Assembly: GCF_900465315.1 (NCBI RefSeq)
Contig: NZ_UBIX01000014.1
Direction: 5' to 3' (one strand)
DNA length: 64,000 nt
Origin: Asaia bogorensis_B
GTDB lineage: Bacteria > Pseudomonadota > Alphaproteobacteria > Acetobacterales > Acetobacteraceae
This document shows positions 34,462-43,661 of the stretch, piece after piece. The first letter of the stretch is position 1. Each line of letters begins with the position of its first letter. The notes below the pieces were generated by a model. That model did no database searches and was not told where the DNA came from. It was given only the letters and a program-made list of their open reading frames with translations. The translations under genes were made by a program, and so were the position numbers.

Positions 34462-36294
34462 ATGGTTCATTCAATCGTTCACGCAGCGCATACCGGCCAT
34501 GGCGATGGCGCTTCGTCCCAGTCTCCCGCAGCACGGCCCAAGCTGGACCGCATCTTCAACGACCCCGATGGCGTGGTCGAAGACGGTGTGCGCGGCGCAC
34601 TTCTTGCCCATCCCGACATCATTGTCGAAACGGCCAATCCGCGTGTCGTCAAGCGCGCCAAGACCACGGGCCGTCGCAAGGTCGGCGTGATCACGGGTGG
34701 CGGTTCGGGCCATGAGCCGGCGTTCCTTGGCTATGTCGGTACGGGCCTTCTGGACTCGGTTGCCATTGGCGAGATCTTCTCTTCTCCGACGGCTGTGAGC
34801 TTCCTCGACGCCATGAAGGAAGCCGATATGGGCGCTGGCGTAGCCTGCCTGTTTGGCAACTACGCGGGTGATACGATGAATGTCCGCATGGCGGCGCGTG
34901 ATGCGCAGCAGGCTGGCATCAAGGTCGAGACCGTGGTCGCCACCGATGACGTTGCTTCGGCTCCAGCAAGTGAAGCCGAGCGCCGCCGCGGTGTTGCTGG
35001 CGAAATCCTGATGTGGAAAGCCGCCGGTGCGCGCGCCGAAGAAGGCGGCTCGCTGGACGAGGTGATTGCCGTGGCCCGCAAGGCCATTGCCAATACCCGC
35101 TCCATCGGTGTCGGCCTCACGCCCTGCACCATCGTTGCCAACGGCCATCCGAATTTCTCGATCGAACTCGGGACCATGGAAGTCGGTATCGGCCATCATG
35201 GCGAGCCTGGCGTGTCGGTTCAGGAACTCGGCCGTTCGCGCGATATCGCCAAGCTGATGCTCGAGCACATTCTGCCCGACCTGCCCTTCACCAAGGGTGA
35301 CCGCGTGACGGTGCTGCTTTCGGGTCTGGGTGCCACCCCGATCATCGAACTCTATGTGCTGTACGCTGATGTTGCCGATCTCCTGAAGGAGAAGGGCATT
35401 GAGGTGGCGCATCGCTTCGTTGGCAATCTCTTCACCTCGCTCGAGATGAAGGGCGCCACCCTGACGATCATGAAGACCGATGAAGAGCTGGATCGCCTGA
35501 TGGCTGCGCCCGCCGAATCAATCGGTCTGGTGCGCGTCGGTGCCGGTGCGGCACAGGTTCAGGCCGCTGAAGCGCCGACGGCCAAGGCCGACCCGGTCGA
35601 AGCACTGGTCAAGACCGCGACGGGCGAGAAATACGTACCCAAGAGCGGCATCCCCGTTGCCGAAACCACGAAGGTCATCCCGGCCCTGGTCGATGCCATC
35701 GTCAAGGCACGTGACTGGCTGAGCGAGATCGACGGCAAGATCGGCGATGGCGATCACGGCATCAACATGGCCAAGGGCTTTGCCCGCTGCGGCGATGCGC
35801 TGGGTGCCAACCCGCCGGTCATGGAAAAGGGCCTCGATACCCTGTCAGACTCCCTGATGGCCGGTATTGGCGGCTCGATGGGCCCGCTTTATGGCCGTTT
35901 CTTCGAAGGCATGGCGATCCCGCTGCGCAATGTCGAATTCCTTGATGGCAAGCTCTTCGCCCAGATGCTCGATGGGGCGCTGGCCGGGATCAACAGCCTT
36001 GGCAATGCCCGCGTAGGGGACAAGACTCTTGTCGATACGCTGCAGCCTTCGGTTGAAGCCTTCCACAAGGCACTGGATGACGGAAAGTCGTTCGAGCAGG
36101 CCCTGATCGCGATGTCGGAAGCGGCAGAACGCGGTCGTGACTCCACAATCGATCTGGTGGCCCGTATCGGCCGCGCCAGCCGACTGGGCGAGCGCTCACG
36201 CGGCGTGCTCGATGCCGGTGCAACGTCCTGCTGCCTGATCCTTCAGACGATCGCCAAGGAGCTCGTGGCTCCGGCGCGTAACCACAACGCCTGA
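34462..36294 (+). CDS. DAK-family kinase (dihydroxyacetone or erythrulose kinase)
   Basis: 610 residues, single-chain ATP-dependent type. The DAK1 domain has GGGSGHEPAFLGYVGTGLLD and the covalent substrate His H246 in GHHGEPG. The C-terminal DAK2 domain has D429-G-D431-H-G, which holds the Mg-ATP phosphates, and GGSMGPLYG. It phosphorylates dihydroxyacetone, glyceraldehyde or a C4 ketose. The ATG at 34462 with GGGG just upstream is preferred over 34450. A zinc dehydrogenase gene follows after 27 bp, and this pair resembles tetritol pathways in which erythritol or threitol is oxidised to erythrulose and then phosphorylated. Confidence 0.88.
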   Translation: MVHSIVHAAHTGHGDGASSQSPAARPKLDRIFNDPDGVVEDGVRGALLAHPDIIVETANPRVVKRAKTTGRRKVGVITGGGSGHEPAFLGYVGTGLLDSVAIGEIFSSPTAVSFLDAMKEADMGAGVACLFGNYAGDTMNVRMAARDAQQAGIKVETVVATDDVASAPASEAERRRGVAGEILMWKAAGARAEEGGSLDEVIAVARKAIANTRSIGVGLTPCTIVANGHPNFSIELGTMEVGIGHHGEPGVSVQELGRSRDIAKLMLEHILPDLPFTKGDRVTVLLSGLGATPIIELYVLYADVADLLKEKGIEVAHRFVGNLFTSLEMKGATLTIMKTDEELDRLMAAPAESIGLVRVGAGAAQVQAAEAPTAKADPVEALVKTATGEKYVPKSGIPVAETTKVIPALVDAIVKARDWLSEIDGKIGDGDHGINMAKGFARCGDALGANPPVMEKGLDTLSDSLMAGIGGSMGPLYGRFFEGMAIPLRNVEFLDGKLFAQMLDGALAGINSLGNARVGDKTLVDTLQPSVEAFHKALDDGKSFEQALIAMSEAAERGRDSTIDLVARIGRASRLGERSRGVLDAGATSCCLILQTIAKELVAPARNHNA

Positions 36295-36321
36295 TACGCC
36301 ACGAACCGAAAGACCAAGACC

Positions 36322-37449
36322 ATGAACAAGATTGTTACGCCTGACCTGGGTGCCCTGCAGAAAGAAGCAGCCAGCGTCGCTCTGCCGGAAAAGATGATGG
36401 CCGTCGTCGCCTACGAACCCGGCGATTATCGTTGGGAAGAAGTGGACGTCCCCCGCGCCGGTCCCGATGACATCATCATCGAAGTCGAGACCGTGGGCAT
36501 CTGCGCCGGTGACATCAAGTGCTTCCTGGGCGCCCCTTCCTTCTGGGGCGACAAGGAACAGCCCCGCTACGTCAAGCCGCCGATGATCCCGGGCCACGAA
36601 TTCATCGGGCGCGCTGTCGAGATCGGCGAGAACCTGCGCGGCCAGTACAAGGTGGGTGACCGCCTGATCAGCGAGCAGATCGTTCCCTGCGACGATTGCC
36701 GTTACTGCAAGGGCGGGCAGTACTGGATGTGCGAACGTCACGACCTGTACGGCTTCCAGAACAACACGAACGGCGCCATGGCGAAGTATATGCGCTTCCC
36801 CAAGACGTCGCGCACCCACCGCGTTCCGGAAGACATGCCCGCCGAGGCGGCTGCCCTGATCGAGCCCTATGCCTGCTCCGTTCACGCTGTGAACCGTGCG
36901 AATATCCAGCTTGATGACGTGGTGGTTCTGGCCGGTGCCGGTACGCTGGGTCTGGGCATGGTAGGCGCTGCCCGCCTGAAGAACCCGAGCAAACTGATCG
37001 TGCTCGACACCAAGCAGGACCGTCTGGATCTGGCCAAGAAGTTCGGCGCGGATATCGTGATGAACCCGCTTGAAGAAGACGTGGTGGCCAAGGTCAAGGA
37101 ACTGACCGGTGGCTATGGCTGCGATGTGTATATCGAAGCAACCGGCCATCCCTCGAGCGTTCGTCAGGGCCTGCACATGATCCGCAAGCTCGGCCGCTTC
37201 GTCGAGTTCAGCGTGTTTGGCGATGAAGTGACCTGTGACTGGTCGATCATCTCCGATCGCAAGGAGCTGGACGTGCTCGGTGCGCATCTGGGTCCGTACT
37301 GCTACCCCTTCACCATTGCCGCCATTGCCGATGGTCGTCTGCCGGTCGAGGGTGTGGTGACCCACTCCCTGCCGCTGGACCAGTGGAAGGAAGGCTTCGA
37401 CCTGATGAAGAAGGGCGACAAGTCCATCAAGACGGTCCTGATCCCATAA
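36322..37449 (+). CDS. Zinc-dependent alcohol dehydrogenase, possible erythritol/threitol dehydrogenase
   Basis: 375 residues. Catalytic zinc ligands lie in GICAGD and PGHEFIG, and a full structural-zinc lobe CDDCRYCKGGQYWMC is present. The Rossmann loop is LAGAGTLGLGMVGA. The protein resembles the polyol dehydrogenases that act on erythritol or L-threitol, and the preceding DAK-type kinase fits that role, but glycerol or other polyols are also possible. It ends 22 bp before a strong terminator, so the operon is just these two genes. Confidence 0.85.
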   Translation: MNKIVTPDLGALQKEAASVALPEKMMAVVAYEPGDYRWEEVDVPRAGPDDIIIEVETVGICAGDIKCFLGAPSFWGDKEQPRYVKPPMIPGHEFIGRAVEIGENLRGQYKVGDRLISEQIVPCDDCRYCKGGQYWMCERHDLYGFQNNTNGAMAKYMRFPKTSRTHRVPEDMPAEAAALIEPYACSVHAVNRANIQLDDVVVLAGAGTLGLGMVGAARLKNPSKLIVLDTKQDRLDLAKKFGADIVMNPLEEDVVAKVKELTGGYGCDVYIEATGHPSSVRQGLHMIRKLGRFVEFSVFGDEVTCDWSIISDRKELDVLGAHLGPYCYPFTIAAIADGRLPVEGVVTHSLPLDQWKEGFDLMKKGDKSIKTVLIP

Positions 37450-37471
37450 GATCAAGCCTGTTTCAGGTGGG

Positions 37472-37507
37472 AAAGGCGGTTCCGAAAGGAGCCGCCTTTT
37501 CTGTTTT
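37472..37507 (+). terminator. Intrinsic terminator after the kinase/dehydrogenase operon
   Basis: Stem AAAGGCGGTTCC, loop GAAA, complementary arm GGAGCCGCCTTT (one G-T pair), followed by a T-rich run. A GNRA tetraloop and U tract make this a strong rho-independent terminator. It borders the stop codon of the convergent PhzF gene and may serve both directions. Confidence 0.9.
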
Positions 37508-38349
37508 CAGAGTGTCAGCGTGCCTGCAATGCGTGGCGTCACAGTCCCTCCGACCCAGATCGTCTCCCCCTCCCTGACGATTGAAACACGGCCATTGCGG
37601 CCCATCGCAGTACCCTGGCTCGCGATATAGCTCTCCGGGGCTGCGCCCTTGCCAATCATCCACTGGGCCATGGCGGCATTGAGGCTGCCTGTCACCGGGT
37701 CTTCAAATCCTTGGTTCTGGCCGACAAAGGCCCTGATCTCGAAGGCAGCGCCCGTCTCATCACGGTCTTCCTGCCAAGGCGCTACGATCCCGTAGAGATT
37801 GTCGCCCATTCTCGACCAGTCAGGCCTCACCGAAAGCACATCCTTGCGCTCATGAAGGGCAAGCAGTTGCCAGGGCGGGCCATTATCCCCCCAGGCAGCA
37901 TCCAGGATATCATCGGGAGCAAGGCCCAGCGCCGCGCAGGCGGTATTGCGCTCCTCGATCGTCAGGGGGGTGGCCCGTCGCCTCGGTGGGGCTGCGAAAG
38001 CAAAACGTGTTCCATCAACCCGCACGCGCACCAGCCCCACACCACATTCCTGCACGATGGTGCCATCATGGGTGTTGCCGGGGAGGGAGGCCCATACAAA
38101 GGCTGTGCCGAGTGTCGGGTGCCCCGCAAAGGGAAGCTCACCGCCGGGCGTGAAGATACGCACGCGATACGAGGCTTCGGGCGTCGTGGGGCGCAACAGG
38201 AAGGTTGTCTCGCTCAGATTGGTCCAGTTGGCGATGCGGGCCATCAGCGCATCATCAAGGCCATCGGCATCCAGAATGACCGCCAGGGGATTACCGGCGA
38301 AGGGTGTGGCGGCGAAAACATCGACCTGCCGGAAGGGATGGTCGCTCAT
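37507..38349 (-). CDS. PhzF-family isomerase/epimerase-like protein
   Basis: 280 residues, the two-lobed diaminopimelate-epimerase fold. The catalytic Glu is E47 in NLSETTFLL, followed by TPGGELPFAGHPTLGTAF and, in the second lobe, GFEDPVTGSLNAAMAQW. Most family members are of unknown substrate; no phenazine genes are nearby. The start at 38349 is chosen with AAAGGG 7 bases upstream; the longer in-frame extension upstream does not resemble the family. Confidence 0.87.
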   Translation of the reverse strand: MSDHPFRQVDVFAATPFAGNPLAVILDADGLDDALMARIANWTNLSETTFLLRPTTPEASYRVRIFTPGGELPFAGHPTLGTAFVWASLPGNTHDGTIVQECGVGLVRVRVDGTRFAFAAPPRRRATPLTIEERNTACAALGLAPDDILDAAWGDNGPPWQLLALHERKDVLSVRPDWSRMGDNLYGIVAPWQEDRDETGAAFEIRAFVGQNQGFEDPVTGSLNAAMAQWMIGKGAAPESYIASQGTAMGRNGRVSIVREGETIWVGGTVTPRIAGTLTL

Positions 38350-38495
38350 GTTCGACCCTTTCGTAGAGCGGTAGGGACAGAACACAAGCGTAACAGACAA
38401 AACATTGCTCAGGCCAGCCCGGCCGAAAATCGCCACAAACCGCCGCTTGAACCACGGGACGATAGAGAGGACCTGAAGGCAGGAGGAGCACAACC

Positions 38496-39830
38496 ATGAG
38501 AGGCGTGTCTAAACTGGGCGTTACGCTCGGGGTCAGCATCATCATGGGTTATGTCGGGATTGCGCGGGCTGATTCTCTTGCCACGCTCGGTAGTCTCTCG
38601 GCGTTACGCGAGCACGGCGTGATGTTTCACGTGCAGCATACCAACGAGACGCAGGCGATGATCGGCTCCCCCACGCCCGGGCTGGGGCTGGAGAAGGGCG
38701 TCGGCAATGTCGGTATCTTCACCTATGGCAGCGATATCGACTGGGAACGTCTGGCGGGCCTGCAAGGTGTCTCGACGCATATCATTCTTGCCAGTGGCTA
38801 TGGCAGCCCGACGAGCCACAAATTCGGAGATTTCCTGAATCCGAGCCAGGCCACCTATGGCGGTGTCGGCAATGTCGTGGTCCATCTGGTCTCGGCCTAT
38901 GTTGAAAAATCTATGCTGTATGACCGGGTGAGCGCGGCTGTGGGGCGCATGACGTTCCTTTCCGATTTCTCGGCCAATCCGCTCTACTGCAATTTCATGA
39001 ACGGCGCTTTTTGCGGCAATCCGCGTGCAGCATCGGATAACAAGGCTCATGCGCCATTCCCCATGTCGAACTGGGCGACACGGGTGCGCGTGCAGATTAC
39101 CAATGAGATGGCGATCAAGACCGGTCTCTACCTGACTGAAACCGAGGCAATCTATACGCACCATCAGACACGCACGGGCTTCAAGTTCAACGGCGCCACG
39201 ATCGATGGCATGGCCCTGCCGCTTGAGGTGAGCTGGACACCGGCCTTCGGGCCGAGAAAGAGCATGTCGGGTCTCTACAAGCTCGGCTTTGTTTACGACA
39301 CGGCCCGTCATGACAGCCGTTTCGAGGGCATGGAAGGGCAGAACCTCTATCTGGTCGGCGCATCGCCACGCCAGATCAAGGGGGCATGGTCGGCATGGGT
39401 CATGGCGGATCAGATGGTCTGGCGCTTCAAGGGGCGTGGTCGCGATGCAGGCCTGACCCTGCTGGGGGCGGCCTACTGGAACGCGCCACGCACAGCCTTG
39501 CGCAAGGCTCAGTACTCTCTGGGGTTGTTCATGAGAGGCATGATCGCCTCCCGCCCGAGCGATGCCATCGGGCTTGATATGACGGTCATTCAGGTCTCAC
39601 GTGCTGCACGCCTTGCCCAGCTTGCCGCCTATGCCCAGGAGGGGCGTTTGCGGGGGCATACCAGGCGACCTCAGGATTGGGGGGGCATCATCGAGGCGTT
39701 CTACCAACTGCATGTCTGGCGTGGTGTCTCGATTGCGCCTGACATCCAGTATTACATCAACCCAGGGCTTCAGCCCGGGCTGCGGAACCAGCTGCTGATG
39801 GGCGTCAAGACGCATATCGAGTTCATCTGA
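38496..39830 (+). CDS. OprB-family carbohydrate-selective porin
   Basis: 444 residues with a signal peptide (about 1-25, ending GIARA). The barrel has the OprB landmarks GLQGVSTHIILASGYG, VGRMTFLSDFSANPLYCNFMNGAFCGNP with the core ANPLYCNFMNG, and a C-terminal aromatic-hydrophobic end (HIEFI). It likely mediates sugar or polyol uptake across the outer membrane. GGAGGAG precedes the ATG by 7-8 bases. It is divergent from the PhzF gene. Confidence 0.85.
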   Translation: MRGVSKLGVTLGVSIIMGYVGIARADSLATLGSLSALREHGVMFHVQHTNETQAMIGSPTPGLGLEKGVGNVGIFTYGSDIDWERLAGLQGVSTHIILASGYGSPTSHKFGDFLNPSQATYGGVGNVVVHLVSAYVEKSMLYDRVSAAVGRMTFLSDFSANPLYCNFMNGAFCGNPRAASDNKAHAPFPMSNWATRVRVQITNEMAIKTGLYLTETEAIYTHHQTRTGFKFNGATIDGMALPLEVSWTPAFGPRKSMSGLYKLGFVYDTARHDSRFEGMEGQNLYLVGASPRQIKGAWSAWVMADQMVWRFKGRGRDAGLTLLGAAYWNAPRTALRKAQYSLGLFMRGMIASRPSDAIGLDMTVIQVSRAARLAQLAAYAQEGRLRGHTRRPQDWGGIIEAFYQLHVWRGVSIAPDIQYYINPGLQPGLRNQLLMGVKTHIEFI

Positions 39831-40140
39831 CAGAATGACCTTTGCCTTGCGTGAAGCAGGCGCCCCTCGCTAGGCAACGCTGCTCGTGCTGTGCCGGCGG
39901 AATGTTGCAGAAAAAGCACATATCTGGTCCGAGTTAAGAAAGATTTTAAGAATCGTTTGCATCTGAGTGTAACTTACCCGAAACACAGCACCGAAGGCCA
40001 AGCGCCGCGATTCTGAGTATTGAACCCTGCATGGGAAGGTAATGGTTGGGCGTATCCGAATTATATTCGGTTATGTCAAAACATTTCAGGACGTTCTGCG
40101 CCTCGCTTTCGCTGTCGATAACGGATTTCTGGTGAGTCGT
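39831..40140. other. Leader region of the siderophore receptor gene
   Basis: 310 bp. An AT-rich segment around 39935-39980 contains TTTTAAGAATCGTTTGCATC, a poor match to a Fur/Mur-type site. In-frame extension of the receptor to an ATG at 40042 is possible. No other gene seen. Confidence 0.4.
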
Positions 40141-42468
40141 ATGCCTGAAGACTGCACGTTCCCTTGTGGAACGCTGAACAATAGCGCCCCCCGCACAGTG
40201 GTGTCCGGTAGTTACTCAGGCAAACAGAAACGTCTTCTGCTGCTGGCGCTGACGGCCGGTATGGGTCTTGGTGCTGCCGAGGACGCTGAAGCGCAGGATT
40301 CCGTCACGACAGACCAGAAGGCGAGTGATGGGCAGTCCATCGCGCTGCCGGCGGTGCGCGTACATGGCAAGGAGCAGATCAACACGCTCAACACCAACAC
40401 GACGACGCTCGATATCGGCCGTATGCCGGATAACGTGCGTGAAACACCCCAGACGGTCAGCGTCGTGCCCAAGCAGCTGATTGAGGAGCAGCGTCTCTTC
40501 ACGCTCGATCAGGCGCTGTCCAACGTGCCGGGCATCACCATGTCTGCCGGTGAGGGCAATGGCGGCATGAACGGCAACCAGTTCCGTATCCGTGGCCAGC
40601 AGGCACGTGGCGATATCTATGAGGACGGTCTGCGCGATTTCGGCAATTATGTGCGCGACGTTTATAATACCGAGAGCGTCGAAGTGGTGAAGGGACCGTC
40701 TGGCGAGTATTTCGGTGCGGGCAACGTGGGCGGCGTCATCAACCAGACGCTCAAGAAGGCGCATAGCGGCAACGCTTTCGGGGCTGATCAGTCCTTTGGC
40801 AGCGGCATGCAGTATCGTGGTTCGGCGGATGCCAATTACGAGATCAATACCCACACTGCGCTGCGTGTAAACGGCATGTACAACAAGCAGATGGTGGCAG
40901 ACCGCAACAATGTCCGCACCGATCGCTACGGCGCAGCTGCCGATCTGGGTGTCGGGCTGGGCACGAAGAACACCTGGCATCTGAATTATCAGTGGCTTGG
41001 CAGCCGCGGTCGTCCCGATTACGGCGTGCCGATGATCCAGATTGGCAAGACCTATCGTCCGATTACAGAATACGGCCTGCCACGTGACACGAATTATTCG
41101 CGCAATTTCGACCGCGACATGGGCAATGTGCACATGGTCACCTCGAAATTCGCTTCCGAGCTATCCAAATGGCTGACCCTGTCAAACGACACCCGCTACT
41201 CCCATTACACCCGCAATTTTGCAGCGACGACGCCCGCAGCCTGCTCCGGAGCGTGCGCGACCTCCTTCCTTGCTGGCGGTAACCCGACACTGGCTTATGG
41301 CGCCGGTGGTGGCATGGGGTATGATCAGGCTGGCTGGGGCGTGCAGAACGTGAGCATGGGCCATTCCAAGTTCCGGACCGGCTTCATGCATCACGACATC
41401 CGTGCCGGTGTGGACATCAATTATACGAAGGATGACCGACTCTACGGCACCTGGATCAACCGGGTGAACAACCAGCAGATCCGTACGCCGCAATTCGAAT
41501 ATCCGGGCACGATGCTCACCTTTCCTGCATCTGGGAGCCGCACGGCTGATTTCCGCGATCTGGGCCTGTTTCTGGCAGACAAGATCCATCTGACCAAACA
41601 GATCTCGGTCTATGGCACAGTGCGCTGGGACGATTACCGCTCGACCTATTGGAGTGCGGCTCAATCCTCGATTGGCGTGCAGAAGCAGAAATCGAACAAG
41701 TTCAGCCCGTCCGCCAGCCTGATGTACGAACCGCTGGAGAACACGACCTTCTATTTCACCTTCTCGCAGTCCTATAAGCCTGTGGGTACGGATGTTTCCT
41801 CACTGACCATGAGCTCGACAAGCATCGGCGACGTGGCGGCCAATGGGCGCGACCTCAAGCCGCAGCGCAGCGACCTGTATGAACTGGGTGGCAAGGCTGA
41901 TTTCTTCAACAAGCGCCTTGGCGTGACTGGCGCGATCTTCCAGATCGAGCAGAACAACTCCTTCACCTATGACGATGACGGGAACATCATCACTGGCTTC
42001 CAGGATGCAGGCTCCGGTCGTCGCATTCGCGGTCTTGAAGTCAGCGCCACAGGCAAGCTGACCCGCAACTGGGAGATCTATGGCTCCTACGCCTATATGG
42101 GTGGCAAGGTGACGAACAGCGCGCTTTATGGCGGCAATCGTGCTCCGCAGCTGCCTGCGAACAGCCTGTCAGTCTGGAGCACCTATGATGTGTCCAGTCT
42201 GGTCCTGAAGCCCAATAACGGCAAGCTGCAGGCCGGCGGTGGTGTGCAGTATTCCTCGGGCTACTGGTCCAACGAAGGCCGTACAGGGCGTATGCCGGAT
42301 AATGTGTCGCTCAATGGCATGATTTCCTACGACATTTCGCACTACCATGTTCAGTTCAACGCCAATAACCTGACCAATCATCGCAACTACGCCTCGGCCT
42401 TCTCGACCTCGCGTGCTGTCCCGCTATCGGGTCGTACATTCCTCGGTTCGGTCGGTCTGCGCTTCTGA
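40141..42468 (+). CDS. TonB-dependent siderophore receptor
   Basis: 775 residues. A leader with signal-like sequence KRLLLLALTAGMGLGAAEDAEAQ is split as KRLLLLALTAGMGLG and cleavage region AEAQ near residues 31-53. The plug domain (about 95-200) contains TPQTVSVVPKQLIEEQ and YNTESVEVVKGPSGEYFG, followed by a 22-strand barrel ending in LRF. The ferrichrome/catecholate receptor class is likely; the siderophore is not identified. It takes energy from the TonB-ExbBD set at 29179-31249. A Sel1 gene follows after 3 bp. The start is uncertain (40042 also possible). Confidence 0.9.
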   Translation: MPEDCTFPCGTLNNSAPRTVVSGSYSGKQKRLLLLALTAGMGLGAAEDAEAQDSVTTDQKASDGQSIALPAVRVHGKEQINTLNTNTTTLDIGRMPDNVRETPQTVSVVPKQLIEEQRLFTLDQALSNVPGITMSAGEGNGGMNGNQFRIRGQQARGDIYEDGLRDFGNYVRDVYNTESVEVVKGPSGEYFGAGNVGGVINQTLKKAHSGNAFGADQSFGSGMQYRGSADANYEINTHTALRVNGMYNKQMVADRNNVRTDRYGAAADLGVGLGTKNTWHLNYQWLGSRGRPDYGVPMIQIGKTYRPITEYGLPRDTNYSRNFDRDMGNVHMVTSKFASELSKWLTLSNDTRYSHYTRNFAATTPAACSGACATSFLAGGNPTLAYGAGGGMGYDQAGWGVQNVSMGHSKFRTGFMHHDIRAGVDINYTKDDRLYGTWINRVNNQQIRTPQFEYPGTMLTFPASGSRTADFRDLGLFLADKIHLTKQISVYGTVRWDDYRSTYWSAAQSSIGVQKQKSNKFSPSASLMYEPLENTTFYFTFSQSYKPVGTDVSSLTMSSTSIGDVAANGRDLKPQRSDLYELGGKADFFNKRLGVTGAIFQIEQNNSFTYDDDGNIITGFQDAGSGRRIRGLEVSATGKLTRNWEIYGSYAYMGGKVTNSALYGGNRAPQLPANSLSVWSTYDVSSLVLKPNNGKLQAGGGVQYSSGYWSNEGRTGRMPDNVSLNGMISYDISHYHVQFNANNLTNHRNYASAFSTSRAVPLSGRTFLGSVGLRF

Positions 42469-42471
42469 GCC

Positions 42472-43056
42472 ATGCGGGCTGACGTTCCTGAGCTCGATCG
42501 GGATAATCATGAAGGGGAGGCAGGCGTTACGCTTGTCCCCCCTCAGGTCATTGCGCCGCGTTTGCCGCCGCTCGACAATTCGGTGGCAGCGCAACTCTAT
42601 CTCGCACAATGGCATCTCGATCGTGGGGCGATGAGCGAGGCCTTCTGCCTCTTCTCACAGGCTGCACGGTCAGAGCATCCAACATGTCTCAATATGCTGG
42701 GGCGTGTTTTCGAGCAGGGCTGGGGGACGAAACGCGACGTACAGGAAGCACGCCGTCTTTTCGAGTGCGCAGCGTCCGGCGGTGAGGGATGGGCGTTTTA
42801 CAATCTGGCCGATCTTTATCTGAACGGTGACGGTGTGGTGCAGGACCGTGTTCGTGCCTGTACACTTTACATGGAGGCAGCCCGTCGCGGTGTGGGCAAG
42901 GCATTCAATATGCTGGGGCTCATTCACGAGGATGGCTATGGTGCCTGCCCGGCCAATGTCCATCATGCCAGGGACTATTATATTGCCGGGCGCGATTGCG
43001 GCGACGCAGCTGCGGCTGTCAATCTTGCCCGGCTAGGCGCCTTAGATGGCAGCTGA
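42472..43056 (+). CDS. Sel1-repeat (TPR-like) protein linked to the siderophore receptor
   Basis: 194 residues. Three to four Sel1-like repeats of about 36 residues are seen from residue 55 onward: AARSEHPTCLNMLGRVFEQGWG, then AASGGEGWAFYNLADLYLNGDG, then AARRGVGKAFNMLGLIHEDGYG, each with the repeat core A..G....N.L. .. ..G.G. It starts 3 bp after the receptor stop. Small Sel1 proteins beside piuA-type receptors and piuC are known in pseudomonads; the role is unknown. No signal peptide is evident. Confidence 0.8.
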   Translation: MRADVPELDRDNHEGEAGVTLVPPQVIAPRLPPLDNSVAAQLYLAQWHLDRGAMSEAFCLFSQAARSEHPTCLNMLGRVFEQGWGTKRDVQEARRLFECAASGGEGWAFYNLADLYLNGDGVVQDRVRACTLYMEAARRGVGKAFNMLGLIHEDGYGACPANVHHARDYYIAGRDCGDAAAAVNLARLGALDGS

Positions 43057-43105
43057 AGAATAGCCAACGGCCAGAAGCTGGATGCGTCGGGGCGATGCGC
43101 GGGGC

Positions 43106-43390
43106 TCAGTTGACCGAGGCTTCCTTGCGCTCGCCCATTGCAAATGCCTTGAGAATTGACTCTGCCAGCAATTTGGCCGCTTTGGGCGTCAGGCGCAGAT
43201 GCGCGGTCGGTGCCACGACAATCTCGTTACCATAAGGGCGCTCTGCCGCGAGTGTGACCGTGATGATACCTCCGACATGACCATAGACTGGTACGTTGTC
43301 AGCAAAGATGATCGGCGCGGATTCTGCACTGAGCGATGCAATCCCCTGTGCGATCTGATGCAAGATCTTGTCTGAAGTATTATCTGCCAT
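43106..43390 (-). CDS. Small hypothetical protein
   Basis: 94 residues, not recognised. It has alternating beta-like stretches (PIIFADNVPVYGHVGGIITVTLA, core GHVGGIITVTL) and a C-terminal helix RLTPKAAKLLAESILKAFA. The layout (beta strands then a helix with LTPKAAKLLAESI) recalls small proteins such as DUF3467, but the match is not good enough to assign. ATG at 43390 has GCAAATG context with a weak ribosome site; an upstream in-frame extension looks non-coding. It lies downstream of the FAAL operon in the same direction, after a 271-bp gap. Confidence 0.6.
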   Translation of the reverse strand: MADNTSDKILHQIAQGIASLSAESAPIIFADNVPVYGHVGGIITVTLAAERPYGNEIVVAPTAHLRLTPKAAKLLAESILKAFAMGERKEASVN

Positions 43391-43661
43391 TTGCAGAGTG
43401 CCTTTGATTATTGATTGAACGCAGCTGGATCGCAGCGACGTTAAGGATGTCATAACGCCTTTACCCGAACAAGCACGGTCCTTGAGGCAAAAGCGCGGCG
43501 TATCTTGGTGGCCCGGCACGATGGCCGGTCCTCGCGTTCTGAATACGTGACCGACAAGGCCGGAAACAAGGCCAATATTAGCCCATACCCGTAAAGTGAG
43601 GGATGTCGCGAACCACCCGCCCGGCCTGAGGGCGTCGTATGCCTGATTGTCGTGCGGGGTG

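Noticed and set aside
39948..39963. Fur/Mur-type site before the siderophore receptor
   Set aside because: AAGAATCGTTTGCATC has only weak dyad symmetry and few consensus matches, so it is not listed as a site.
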